From the NCBI RefSeq assembly GCF_001949145.1, contig NW_019091450.1, positions 1,720,802 to 1,784,801 on the forward strand: a stretch of 64,000 bases of DNA. Direction: 5' to 3'. The notes under the pieces were generated by a model, which was not told the DNA's origin, searched no databases, and saw only the letters and a list, made by a program, of their open reading frames with translations. Within the stretch, counting starts at the first letter, position 1. Each line of letters begins with the position of its first letter. Shown here one piece after another: positions 27,001-36,050 of the stretch. Source of the DNA: Acanthaster planci. Taxonomy: Eukaryota; Echinodermata; Asteroidea; Valvatida; Acanthasteridae. A program made the translations under genes and the position numbers.

Positions 27001-30000
27001 ATCTGGGTCATCTCGTACCCGGGACAACTCGTACCCAGGTCAACTCGTTCCCAAGTCAACTCATGCCTGAGTCAATTCGTACCCGAGTCAATTCGTACCC
27101 TTGCATGTATTATTGTCATCAGTGGATAATCCTACCAATGGCTGCTTTGCTTGCAAAATATCAACCTTTTAATTAATTTAAATTTATTAATTACTGGTAC
27201 GTTATATAATCCTCTCCTTCACTAAAAAAAATCCTTGTAAGATGGGCCACCGCGCGAACCCAATCTTGTCCCGCGCTGGAGTGCTAAAGGGCTGCACCAG
27301 CGCGGCCCGCCTGGCAAAATCAGGTTTCCTTCCAGAGTTGCCTTTGATGGAGCACAGGTCCTACTCTGATCAGTATCAAATCAAAATTTTTGCACGGCCA
27401 TTTATGACATCATTGGCCTGATATGGAAATTAAGGGTGTGGCTACCGGAGATTGGCAAACTTAATGCTAAGTTTGAATATACATAAGCACAATTGGATGT
27501 AGTGAGAATTTAGAATCGCTGTGCAGCGGAAATGTTGCGTGTTCTCAGATGATTATTAGTGAAATCTCACCACGTGCTTTTTACAACGATTACATGATGC
27601 AGGGCCATCGTAACTTTATAGTACATGTGCCAAACATCATATATTTCAGAGCACTGATTTAATCTTATATTCTTGTCGATATCCGAACTGACCAGTTTGG
27701 TTTGGTTCAAAAGTGCAATGTTCGACGAGTTTTGGTTCGGTTTGGCGGTTCGGCTGCAGCACTATTCTAACGTACACTCTACGGGGTACGAGTTGTCCTG
27801 GGTATGAGTTGACGTGGGTACGAGATGACCTGGGTACGAGTTGACTTGGGCGGGAGTTTGGGGGTATGAGTTGACATAGGTACGAGTTGACCTGATTCCC
27901 ACGTATGTACCGGTATTCTTACACTCAACTCTTACTCACTGTTGGCACTCGGCAGCCCTCTTTCCTATGACTTAAAAACGTACATGTACGGTATGTTACT
28001 GCAGTTACATCAATTGCACTCTTCGCTGGCAATAAACTTGCGACCCCACCATGATGAAAACCACACATCCTCATGGTATGTTTGACAGTTACTACACTGC
28101 ACATTTACATTCTTGATGCACAAGTGCCATCTCACACTCAAACTCTTCATCACAATATCAATTGGCAGCCCCGTTTCCAATGACTTACCAGTACATGAAT
28201 GCTACTGCAGTTAACTGGGAACAACTGCACTCTTCACTGGCATAAACTTGTGACCTTACCAAGATCAAAACCGCAGATCCTCAAGGGATGTTTATTTGAC
28301 AGTGGCTACATTCTTCATGCATGTGCCTGTACATGAACTCATAAAAGGTCGTTTTTTTTTTCGTGACCATAATGACAAATACAGCTCCTTGTACCCATAC
28401 CAAATAAGCAAATTTATAGTACCATACATGGGCAGGTTGGAAAGACAGGGTAGGATAAACATATAAAAGACTCATTTTCTGTCCACTAACGCAGTTTTTG
28501 CTTAAGACAAACGACTGATCAGATCGTTCAGATTTCAGCAAGTCTGTTCTTGGAGTCGTCCACTGCATGTTTTGTGAATAATTTTCCAGCTTTGCAGAGG
28601 TTAAGATGTTCATCTAGATGAAGGACATCATGTATTCCTGAACTACTGTATTTGCTGATGTTCTTCATGGGCATGTACCTTTAAAGCAAGGTTGCAACAC
28701 TATTCAAATTTGCAAGAATCTGCTCACAGCTTTCTGGATAAAACCTGGCACAGCAGCCCCTGAACTCTGACCATTATTATCTCTAACATTCTCTCTCACT
28801 CCAACAGAATTGGCCAACATTTCTTGGAACTGGTGCACTCGTGTACACACACTGTACATGTACATATACGTCATTTCATGTAGTATACGACCTTATGCTT
28901 GTGTGCATTTACGTACATAAAGCTAGTGTACGCCCACATTTTATAATGTATTGATTCAGCAATGAACCGATTCCCTACTGACAAAACATTTTTTAAACAG
29001 TTGGTCCTTTGTTAAATGTTATAAATGTACATTACACCCCCAAAATAATGACTTGTGTTGTCTAACATGTACAAGAGTGCTTTCCCATTTTTTTCCCAAA
29101 CACCAGAGTAAGTATATATTGTAGTATAAACAATGAACAGCAATGAACACAAGATGGTATGTATTATCAGTGAAATTCTATCAAACACTGATACATGTAC
29201 ATTACTGTTACATCAAGGGCTACAGAAGTCAACCTCAAAAGGTTCTCTTTTAAACAATAAATGTGTGAATGATTTTATCTGAAATATTCACACATTGTAC
29301 TTGTGACATACTGTCTCAAGACGTGAATGGTTTTCTACGTTAACAAAATGGGAACCACATTTCTCTGTGTTTAAACCACACAACAGAAAAGTTGAATTAA
29401 ACTGATTGGTAATGCTAAGCATGTAAACAATAAAGTTACATGCACGGTACACACGGTTCAAGTTGGCTATTACTTGACACTGTTTAAACCACATGCATGT
29501 ACGGTAGGTACAGTATAGAAGTATGTGTCCATACAATGTACACGCAAGTGCGGACAAGGTGCTCTGTGATATACAGTTTATGTGTACTCCCTCGGTGGCA
29601 AGCTGCAACAATTTTGAAAGTGTCGCTGAGGCTAGAGACCAGCAACAGCACAGGAAAGACCACAGACGGAGTGTAGGGGGGACACACAGCCAATGTATCA
29701 TTTCCCAATTCCTGGGCACAAAATGGATGGTACAGGTGTACAGTAGTACATCTGTACTTCCTGCTCAATATGGGCATTGGTGAGATGGTATCTGGTACCC
29801 GATGCCACCCTGTGTCCATGCATGCCTCAACCTGTACATGCGTATGTACATGTACCATACACGGAGGTGGCTTGCATATACTGTACAGTGTATATAGTGT
29901 ACATCTAGCAAAACCTACATGAACCCAACCACCCCTCCTTCCTGCTTTTACAAGCCATCGCATACGGATGTGGCTTCCCTGTGTGACTTTAAACATTACA

Positions 30001-33000
30001 CGCCAAGACACTGGTACATGTAAACACTGTCCTTCGTGTACGTGTACCGTACTTGGTACAGCATACAGCACACTTGAACCGGAATTATACTATAGACTCT
30101 GTACAGTAGAATACACAGCTTTTAGTAAACAGAAACAAATCTGCTGAATTTTTGAACCCTTGTGCAACAGTCCTCAATCCTCCAACAGGTGAATGATTAA
30201 GGACTGTTTGGGTTAATCTTCAGTTGTATGTACATGTACATGTACGTCCTGTATTTTGTTACCAAATTAAGCAGTAGCTCATACATGGTGTACTTGTCCC
30301 CACAATCATGTAAACATGGGATGTCACATGTACTAGTGCATTACAAACAAGCACGTCAGAAACCCCCAGATTTTAGTCTTTCACTCGAAGACCGTGATGA
30401 TTACACACCTCACAGAAATCCTCAAAGTTTCTCCCCCCCCCCAAAAAAAGATAGTTCTTGATCTTTCCTTCATGATGCAGACTGGTGCATGGACATACAT
30501 CATTCCTTTGTTCTCTTGAAGTCAAGAAGACTTGGGGAAAACGCTCCTTTTTCTCCCACTACAATAACTCCTATGAGCAGGAGTTTTGATGATTCCCTGG
30601 ACTGCTCCTCTTCATTTTGCCACACATAATCCTGATCTCAAAATGCCTCTGAAGCTATTTTTCAGACGGAAGTCCTCACAACGGACTTCTACCCCACATT
30701 ATGTGGACTTCTTTTCTGAGCAGGTTCACACTACCGTACATGTACAGGTACATGTACCGGTGCATTGTACTAGATGTATACAGGTACATACACAATTGAC
30801 TGTCCATGAATCCTAAACAATAAAATGAACAAATGGAGGAAGTGTGAAAACAAAAACATTCCATGAAAATTCTAGGCACAGGATGCCTCACCAGTACAAA
30901 CCAGAACCATCCCCAGTCAAACCAGAACCATCCCCAGTCAAACCAGAACCATCCCCAGTCAAACCAGAACCATCCCCAGTCAAACCAGAACCATCCCCAG
31001 TCAAACCAGAACCATCCCCAGTCAAACCAGAACCATCCCCAGTCAAACCAGAACCATCCCCAGTCAAAAAAACAAAAAAAGGTGGTGGGGGGAGGGAGAT
31101 TAAGGACATCTGCCTTCCTGGAAAAAACATTCACCTGAGAAACAAACGGACAGGTGGAGTTGGGGTAGATGGCATGTAACCTGGTCTGACATTGATTGCA
31201 TAGTGATCCTAGCCTGATGTGTACAGGCCTATTTCTCTAAACGGAGACAATGCCAGAAGACCAGGGCATGTAAGGCCAACTGTGCCTAGTAGGCCCAACA
31301 TGTGTTGTAGAATCTCATCATGTACCACTAGGGTGATCACATGTATTCATCTCTGAGATGTAATTATTACTCTGTTAATCGAATGATCGAGTGTAACATC
31401 ATTTATTCAGTTAGATTTTAATATACTGGTATTTGCCACCTTTTTTGTGACAGTAAAGGATTCCTAAAAGTGTAGCTGCAATGACTTTTTCTTAGACACT
31501 ATTCTTCAGCAACGTTGTCCTCTTCTTCAATGTGTGAAAACTTTTACATTCATACATGTATTTGCTTAAATGCATTTGAAAAGGACACGGTTTCAAAATT
31601 TCAAAATTATCAATGCTTCAAAATCCTGGGCAAAGGTTTTCTGTTCAAATTGTGAACCCAGAATTGTGAACCGAGAATTTGCTCACTGAAACCATTTCTG
31701 AGCATGGGATTGATGCTTGCTTGCTGCTGCATACTGGTAAATAATGAATAAGCAAAGAGAAAATTTAGTCTGACGGCAAAATCTACAAACTTGCTGAACA
31801 GATAAAAAATTTGTTATGCCAAACTTTAATCTCTCATGTTCCACATGCAAAACATTCTCTAGAAAGAAGAAAAAAAGTGGGACACAGAGAGGCCTACATA
31901 CATGTACATGTATTTGGTCAAAAGGCACTAGCGAGGTGTTTAATTCGAACTTGCATTGTTGGCACCAAAAATACAACTTAATGAGGGAAGGACAATTGTC
32001 GTTAATTTTTTTTGCTGATTATACAGGATCATCGTACTGGTACCTCATGCAAAATAGGCCTATGGCCTGCATGTACCGATACATGTACATTGTACATACC
32101 AGTACAAAATGTTACATGACCTTTATAGCGTACACAAGACAGATTGCCATTGATCAATGGTAAAATTTAATTTTAACTTTAACTAACTTTAACCCAAGTT
32201 ATATGAGAAATACCGGGTAGCTCCTCATCAAACAAAGTGTACAAAAGTACCATAAGAGCATCAATGCCACTGTAAACAATGCACAATCATGTACATGTAC
32301 GTAATGTTTCATCCTTCTTTCAGCTTGTCCACAAAAATTAGAAATCAAAAATCATCTCTGGCCTGACCTCCCTCCCAAATAAAATTCCTGGATTCGCCCC
32401 TGCATGCTAAAGTGCTGCATTTCACAAAGCAGGATTTGGACTGCCTATGGTGTACACGTATACATCTCATAGTGGGTCAGCAGAACGGTGGTGAATGGAT
32501 AGTCTGCTGGCTGAAACATGCAGCTCACCCGGAAAGAATTCTAATTTCTTTGTACATGTACAAGTAAGTCTCTAAGACAAATGTTACCTATTGTCTCAAA
32601 GCTCTGTGCTTATTTTGTCCGGAATTTACTTTCGTGGAAAGACAAACAAGAAGATGACTGAAGCAGGATTTCAATCCAGGATCTCCAGATACCATCAGGC
32701 ACATTTTGCTGAATATTGTCCCTGGGTACATGTAAGTGGATGGTGTCCCACGCATGGTGGACATTGTAGCATATTGGTACTTTACCCTGATCATTTTGTT
32801 ACTTGTTTATTGTGCCTCTAAATAAATTACATGCACATTCATACTTCAAAACAGTTTAGGCTGGCTTGATTCTCCTTTTTGCAAAACCAAATAAACCTCA
32901 GTATCATCAATATTTCATTCAAATGACCCACATTATTGTCTGTAAGTGACAGACCTACACACTTACATGCAGTATGTACGTACATGTACATGTACATTGA

Positions 33001-36000
33001 CCATACATGCAAAGAAAGAAAATACTTCTTTTTATTAATTAACCCTTACCACTCTCAATCCTTCAAAATCCTCTGGGGTGTTTCTTGGAAGATTTTGGAG
33101 GATTGAGGCTGCATGGCAAAATTGCACTGCTGATTGTAAAGGAAGCATTGTCTCAAGGTTGTGGGTTAGACCTTGTGTTGTTAATGTTCAGCCATGCACA
33201 TGCGTCTTTGAAAATTTGAAATACCGGCACATCATATGATATGAAACTATACGTAATTGAAATAACACTGAATTGAAGGATAAGCTTTTAAATGATTCAA
33301 GATTTGTGGGTGATTGGGCATTCATTAACTGGGTACTTTTCCTATTTCAAAGAACAATTTTTTCCAGGTTTTTGGACTGACCTAAAATGACGACATTGAT
33401 TAATTTGACGGAATGAAGTCAACGTTTTCAATGTTGAGGGAAGTACGGGGTAAAAAAAATCATGATTACCACACCATGAACTTCCACAAGCCATAACACA
33501 CACTGGAAACGAACATCATTGCAGTAAAATTTCCATGATACCCCGGTAGACTGTTACTGATTGGTTGGCTGAAGTTCCAGCTAAGAAAGCTACCGGTACC
33601 ATATCCTTCACAGGCAAGTACCCCAAACTTCATTCACTACAGAGTAGGTTTGCCACATGTAATGTAACAGTTCGACAGCAGTGCATACATATGGAGTACA
33701 CTGTTACATGTTTTCTTTTCGGCAAATCAGGTAAACACATCATCTCTCCCACAGTGTTAAATTTTCAGCCTCCTTTATCGAACCACCCAGGTAAGAGATG
33801 GCATTTTGGACAAACTTTCTTCCATAATATTCGGCATGCTTTTGACCACTGCTGCTCCCCTCTCTTTCTCATCATGTGCCGTTTTTATTTCCCTGCATGC
33901 AAAGTCTGGTGACCTAGCACTGTCTCCTCCCCTTTCAATATTTCCTCCCATTCTATCAGCAACCAAACCAACTAAACCCTTCAGTTCTAGTTTGGTTGGA
34001 ACAATGATTCCCCACAGGCATTTCTAACCCAAACTGCAGAAACCAACTCAGAGACTGAAAAGTGACAAGTACTCTAGCCGTGGTAGTAAAACCATGCCAT
34101 TCTTCAGGTGAACGTGAAAGTAACACAAATGTCACGTCCTGAAATATTTGCAGCCGCATGCACTGGAGTGGACAGGAGTTCAGCTTCAGCAAGATCGCAG
34201 AGTGAATATTTAGTCTGATGTCACAGTTTGTCTGTTATCGTTTTTGTGCCAAGTATGAACATTTTTCTTCAAAGGAAAGCAGTTTGATTGAAATATCACC
34301 CTGTAGTTTCTATAGGAAGGATTCATTTGATATGAACAGGTAGTTTTTTTTTAGGGTTGCAAACAGGACCTCTTTATACCAAAAGTTATGGACTGTTTTC
34401 GGCTAATGACAGTATTTAGGTTCAAATGATTTTATATATCTCCAAAACACAAGCTGCTGTGGGAATGATTTCAACACCATTGGATTTTTAAAACTTCTCT
34501 TTCCAATGGTATAATTGTTAATCAATCTTTAAGAATCCTGAAATCTTTTGAACACCTAATATACAGTACATGTACACGTACATTCATTGAATATAAACTA
34601 TCAATGTTAAGAAGACTTGTATTTAAAATGATAATGGCTTTGAAATATTTATGTGAACACCGACAGGTTTTACTGTCACCTGACTGCATCAATTTCTCTT
34701 CCAACAATTATACATTAATCCACTTCAAAATACTTTAGACCTACGTACATTTTAGTATCATTAAGTTAGTTAACTTTTCACATATAACAGAAGCAGATCA
34801 CAGTTACTAGTATGACTGGTCCTAAACATGCTGTGAAAAGCACGCTCACTATTAAGTTGGGGATATTTTACCATTTAATGGGGCCAGGCTAGCAAACTAC
34901 GTGTAGGACAACTTATAGTTATTCCAACTCAAGCATGTCAAGTGAACAGGGTGAAGTTCAAGTAGGCCTAACGGGTGTGATGGTTGGGTTGCCAGGTCCC
35001 TAATTTCGCCACCTATTGTCAAGTCTGATTGGTTTTCACAGTAAGTTCCGAAATAAGGGACCTGGCGACTATACCGTACGGTCACGCAAGTAAGGCTGAT
35101 CATTCCTACCGGCACATGTATGTTTATGCAAAGGATAAACTAAAAAAGAGATGCCAGTACCGTGGGGTATGAAACATCGCATGATTTCCAACTCAAAAGT
35201 AAGGAAAGCTTAGAAAATTCAAGTCCCATGTACCCTCCGTCAAATCTACAATGTGTATGGTCAAATCACGAACCATTTACCCAGGGATGTGCAGCCGCGA
35301 GCAGCCCCTGTGCAAACACGTGCAACCTTGGTTCCATGCGTGTTACGGATTGTTATTACCCCCGCAGGCGCTCTCCACTTTTTTCGAAAAAACTCGCGAC
35401 CACATGACACACGTTGCAGCATGCAGCATGTACAGTGCAGCCGTGGTTATGCCGAGACGACGCGCCGAGGCGGTGCTTAAATCTATTCGTTTGGACAAAT
35501 AAATCTTCTTCATTTATCGATTTCAAGGAAAAACAAAGTTTTAATGAGCCAAAATTCCCCAATTCTGTGGTACACTTTTCTCAGAATGTATAGGATGAAG
35601 ACTTGAGCAACATATTTTTGGAAAGGGTGTACCCTGACTAAAAATATTACAAGAAAACAAAGTGGTAGACAGGAATATATGTTTTATTATTGGAGATAAT
35701 CCAATTAGATTTCTGCTTTGATATTGTGCCGGCCGTAACGCGCATTGAACCAGCTACATGTATGAGCTTAAGTTGCACATCCCTGGGTGAACGGTCCGTC
35801 GCGTCATGTCCGTGGTCAAATCAAGTCCGTGCACACGCACTGTACACTATAAATGACCAATGACAGACTAACACTACCGGTGGGCCTGAACACTGGGGTG
35901 AACACTGCTTGTGGTGAACACACGTTTTACCTACCTGAAATTCCATCCTCCATGTACCTTTTCTCTCATGCTCGTCAAATTCTTCCTGAATGTTCAACAT
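8768..36000 (-). CDS. PTPN1/PTPN2: PTP1B/TC-PTP-type non-receptor tyrosine phosphatase (whole gene)
   Basis: Nine coding exons, minus strand: 36000-35935, 22082-21986, 21308-21208, 15314-15216, 13785-13642, 13179-12970, 12173-11997, 11141-10990, 9023-8768. All junctions are GT-AG with matching phases; they sum to 1302 nt, 433 residues plus stop, close to human PTP1B (435). Visible in order: pTyr loop NRYRDVSP (Tyr49), WPD loop (Asp186 general acid), P-loop [11 protein letters not shown] (Cys220 nucleophile, Arg226), Q-loop [12 protein letters not shown] (Gln267), proline-rich APPPLPRK (about 304-311), basic/coiled segment (353-379), and a hydrophobic tail anchor (about 391-410). The family dephosphorylates phosphotyrosine on receptor kinases and JAK/STAT proteins from the cytosolic face of the ER. 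One copy that resembles both vertebrate paralogues fits a pre-duplication PTPN1/2 orthologue. ATG36000 is the first in-frame ATG after an upstream stop. Confidence 0.93.
10990..11141 (-). CDS. PTPN1/PTPN2: PTP exon 8 (proline-rich, acidic linker)
   Basis: 50 codons plus two bases. Begins [17 protein letters not shown], corresponding to the SH3-binding proline-rich region of PTP1B, followed by an Asp/His-rich disordered stretch ending DHDGNPST. Acceptor GAACCAG|GAG, donor ACAAG|GTGAGC. The phase-2 end fits the next exon. Confidence 0.85.
11997..12173 (-). CDS. PTPN1/PTPN2: PTP exon 7 (Q-loop)
   Basis: 59 codons, phase 0 at both ends: [20 protein letters not shown] then [13 protein letters not shown]. 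Gln267 corresponds to human Gln262, and Arg262 to human Arg254. Acceptor TTTCACAG|ATA, donor GAA|GTGAGT. This exon ends the catalytic domain. Confidence 0.95.
12970..13179 (-). CDS. PTPN1/PTPN2: PTP exon 6 (WPD loop and catalytic P-loop)
   Basis: 70 codons, phase 0 at both ends. Carries [13 protein letters not shown], the WPD loop with general acid Asp186, and [13 protein letters not shown], the signature loop with nucleophile Cys220 and Arg226. All catalytic residues are intact. Acceptor TTTTCAG|ACA, donor CTG|GTGAGT. Confidence 0.97.
13642..13785 (-). CDS. PTPN1/PTPN2: PTP exon 5
   Basis: 48 codons, phase 0 at both ends. Starts [18 protein letters not shown] and ends [14 protein letters not shown], matching the KCAxYWP...YYTVRxLELxN region of PTP1B. 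Acceptor TTGTGCAG|CGG, donor AAA|GTAAGA. Confidence 0.93.
15216..15314 (-). CDS. PTPN1/PTPN2: PTP exon 4
   Basis: 33 codons, phase 0 at both ends: [20 protein letters not shown] then [13 protein letters not shown], the family's QGPLPxTxxxFWxMVWE block. Acceptor TTTATCAG|GG, donor ACG|GTGAGT. Confidence 0.95.
15593..15631 (+). repeat. 39-nt polypyrimidine tract
   Basis: An uninterrupted C/T run in PTP intron 3, just upstream (minus sense) of exon 4. The mirror-like purine strand is able to form triplex DNA in principle. No function can be read from it. Confidence 0.7.
16597..16719 (+). repeat. 33-bp tandem repeat, ~3.7 copies
   Basis: Units begin at 16597, 16630, 16663 and 16695 (partial). 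Each carries GTGCTC, then TGGCAAAA, then CAGG..GTGG. Copies differ by a few substitutions and one base of length. Located in PTP intron 3. Confidence 0.85.
16980..17120. mobile_element. Degenerate copy of TGTGACC-ended MITE
   Basis: Contains CACTCTTACG..TTTCATCAGGATACCAAACTGAGTGA and a GCTCAGTTTGCTCTT segment that match the interior of the 63196-63448 MITE (AGGATGCCAAACTGAGTGAT, CTCAATTTGCTCTT). Termini are not preserved. Confidence 0.5.
17474..17685. mobile_element. GGTAATTCC MITE, copy 1
   Basis: Shares with copies 2 and 3 the left block GGGTCCAAAAGTGTGACATT, the core GACATGGAAATATCACCGG and the right block GTCACAGGGACAC...TGGACCCCTA. It lacks about 40 bp of the core between two ATTCAT-like sites. 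Relative to copies 2 and 3 it has an extra CCGGTA after TA near 17668. The ends form long imperfect inverted repeats. Confidence 0.8.
18016..18107. repeat. Inverted repeats of a GTGGAGAC word
   Basis: CCTTGTGGAGACC at 18016-18028 faces its perfect reverse complement GGTCTCCACAAGG at 18048-18060; a third arm, TGTCTCCACAAGGACA, lies at 18092-18107. Arm 1 can pair with either of the others. It resembles the GTTGTGGGGACAT hairpin at 24831. Confidence 0.8.
20019..20277. mobile_element. GGTAATTCC MITE, copy 2
   Basis: 259 bp, starting GGTAATTCC and ending GGAATTACC. The inverted repeat extends about 60 bp inward (TTAGGGGTCCA..., CCCTGTTACATCTGAC on the left; GTCAGATGTGACAGGG and TGGACCCCTAATTTC on the right). 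A short internal duplication of a TGACCTTTGTTATT segment is present. No ORF, so non-autonomous. Confidence 0.85.
21208..21308 (-). CDS. PTPN1/PTPN2: PTP exon 3
   Basis: Acceptor CCACCCAG|AT, donor CAG|GTATCG. The first two bases complete a Tyr codon, giving YNHTRI, then SDYINASL (the conserved DYINAS motif) and RRYILTQ. Ends in phase 0. Confidence 0.93.
21986..22082 (-). CDS. PTPN1/PTPN2: PTP exon 2 (pTyr-recognition loop)
   Basis: Acceptor CCCTACAG|AAA, donor CCTT|GTAAGT; enters in phase 0 and leaves in phase 1. Residues 23-54 include [10 protein letters not shown] and the substrate-recognition loop NRYRDVSP. IxxESHxY matches TC-PTP better than PTP1B. Arg24 of human PTP1B (second phosphotyrosine site) aligns with Asn25 here. 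Confidence 0.92.
23122..23568. mobile_element. TGTGACC-ended MITE, copy A
   Basis: 447 bp. The left end TGTGACCCGCTCTGCAAAAA followed by GGGTAATAAGTCGC is matched by the reverse complement of the right end, TGTGACCGGCTCTAGAAAAA followed by TGGGTAATAAGTCGC. No coding capacity. Related copies are at 51006-53190 and 63196-63448. Confidence 0.85.
24831..24911. repeat. Perfect 13-bp inverted repeat (GTTGTGGGGACAT)
   Basis: GTTGTGGGGACAT at 24831-24843 and ATGTCCCCACAAC at 24899-24911 form a perfect 13-bp stem. The loop contains two further related words, TTTTGTGGGGACC and GTTGTAGGGACTC. Confidence 0.85.
25027..25299. mobile_element. GGTAATTCC MITE, copy 3
   Basis: 273 bp, GGTAATTCC...GGAATTACC, flanked on both sides by TA within TACATGTA-rich DNA (TA target duplication possible). 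Colinear with copy 2 except for a 29-bp insertion at about 25111-25139, exactly at a TA, made of C(N)nG units separated by TA. Confidence 0.85.
26992..27904. mobile_element. ~0.9-kb element with repeated units in inverted ends
   Basis: From 27008 to about 27103, six degenerate 16-17 bp units of the type CAACTCGTACCCAGGT run head to tail. From about 27783 to 27894 the same units recur in reverse complement (GGGTACGAGTTGACCT). The outermost sequences also mirror each other: ACGT..GGAATC on the left and GATTCCCACGT on the right. The interior has no ORF but carries a GC-rich hairpin at about 27250-27310 (GCGCTGG / CCAGCGC). Confidence 0.75.
27926..28340 (+). repeat. Diverged tandem duplication (~210 bp)
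   Basis: Two successive blocks share the order ACTCAA.CTCTT, GGCAGCCC, CCAATGACTTA or CCTATGACTTA, CTACTGCAGTTA, GCACTCTTC.CTGGCA.AAACTTG, and CATCCTCA.GG.ATGTTT. The blocks begin at about 27926 and 28137 and are clearly diverged. Confidence 0.75.
30898..31065 (+). repeat. 21-bp minisatellite, 8 copies
   Basis: Eight near-identical units with core CCAGAACCATCCCCAGTCAAA. As 21 is divisible by three and the unit lacks stops in several frames, it yields long spurious frames on both strands (KPEPSPV heptads on plus). I treat it as intronic satellite, not protein. Confidence 0.95.
33054..33107. repeat. 54-nt hairpin
   Basis: Left arm CTCAATCCTTCAAAATCCTCT (33054-33074) and right arm GGAAGATTTTGGAGGATTGAG (33087-33107) pair at 18 of 21 positions, with a 12-nt loop. 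The mismatches are partly G-U compatible. Confidence 0.7.
34988..35069. repeat. 82-bp foldback with 21-bp arms
   Basis: Left arm from GTTGCCAGGTCCCTAATTTC (34988-35008) and right arm GAAATAAGGGACCTGGCGAC (35049-35069) are reverse complements at 19 of 21 positions. Confidence 0.8.
35258..35823. mobile_element. Candidate element with inverted ends and flanking direct repeats
   Basis: A 22-bp inverted pair, containing ACCCAGGGATGTGCA perfectly, lies at 35272-35293 and 35774-35795 (20 of 22 matching). Outside it, the 11-bp word TGGTCAAATCA occurs directly at 35258-35268 and 35813-35823. The left arm lies close to its direct repeat but the right one is 17 bp away, so the borders are uncertain. 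Sits just inside PTP intron 1, next to exon 1. Confidence 0.45.
35935..36000 (-). CDS. PTPN1/PTPN2: PTP exon 1 (start codon)
   Basis: Encodes residues 1-22, [17 protein letters not shown] then RMEFQ, matching the EF..ID..G.W...YQ pattern at the PTP1B N-terminus. The donor is CAG|GTAGGT and the phase is 0. The start has A at -3, and an in-frame stop lies at about 36054-36052 upstream. Found by phase and similarity, since it lies about 13.9 kb from exon 2. Confidence 0.85.
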
Positions 36001-36043
36001 TGTCTTGCTTGTCCTGTCACCACTTATCAAAAAGAACGCCGAA

Positions 36044-36050
36044 TTATATA
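36044..36050 (-). promoter_or_regulatory. Possible TATA box of the PTP gene
   Basis: The minus strand reads TATATAA at 36050-36044, about 45 nt upstream of the start codon, with a CpG-rich stretch further upstream (about 36090-36250). If used, the 5' UTR would be very short; an unseen upstream exon is equally possible. Confidence 0.25.

Larger units (their letters stand above)
22083..35934 (-). other. PTP intron 1 (~13.9 kb)
   Basis: Bounded by CAG|GTAGGT at exon 1 and CCCTACAG|AAA at exon 2. No other exon recognised inside. It holds MITEs (23122, 25027), hairpins (24831, 33054, 34988), a repeat-ended element (26992-27904), a tandem duplication (27926-28340), a 21-bp minisatellite (30898) and many TA-CNNG-TA chains. 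Confidence 0.8.

Noticed and set aside
29288-30071. Two long minus-strand frames
   Set aside because: Built from TACATGTA-type repeats with no recognisable domain; inside PTP intron 1.
30676-31179. Long open frames on both strands over the 21-bp repeat
   Set aside because: They are translations of a tandem minisatellite with unit length divisible by three, with no conserved flanks.
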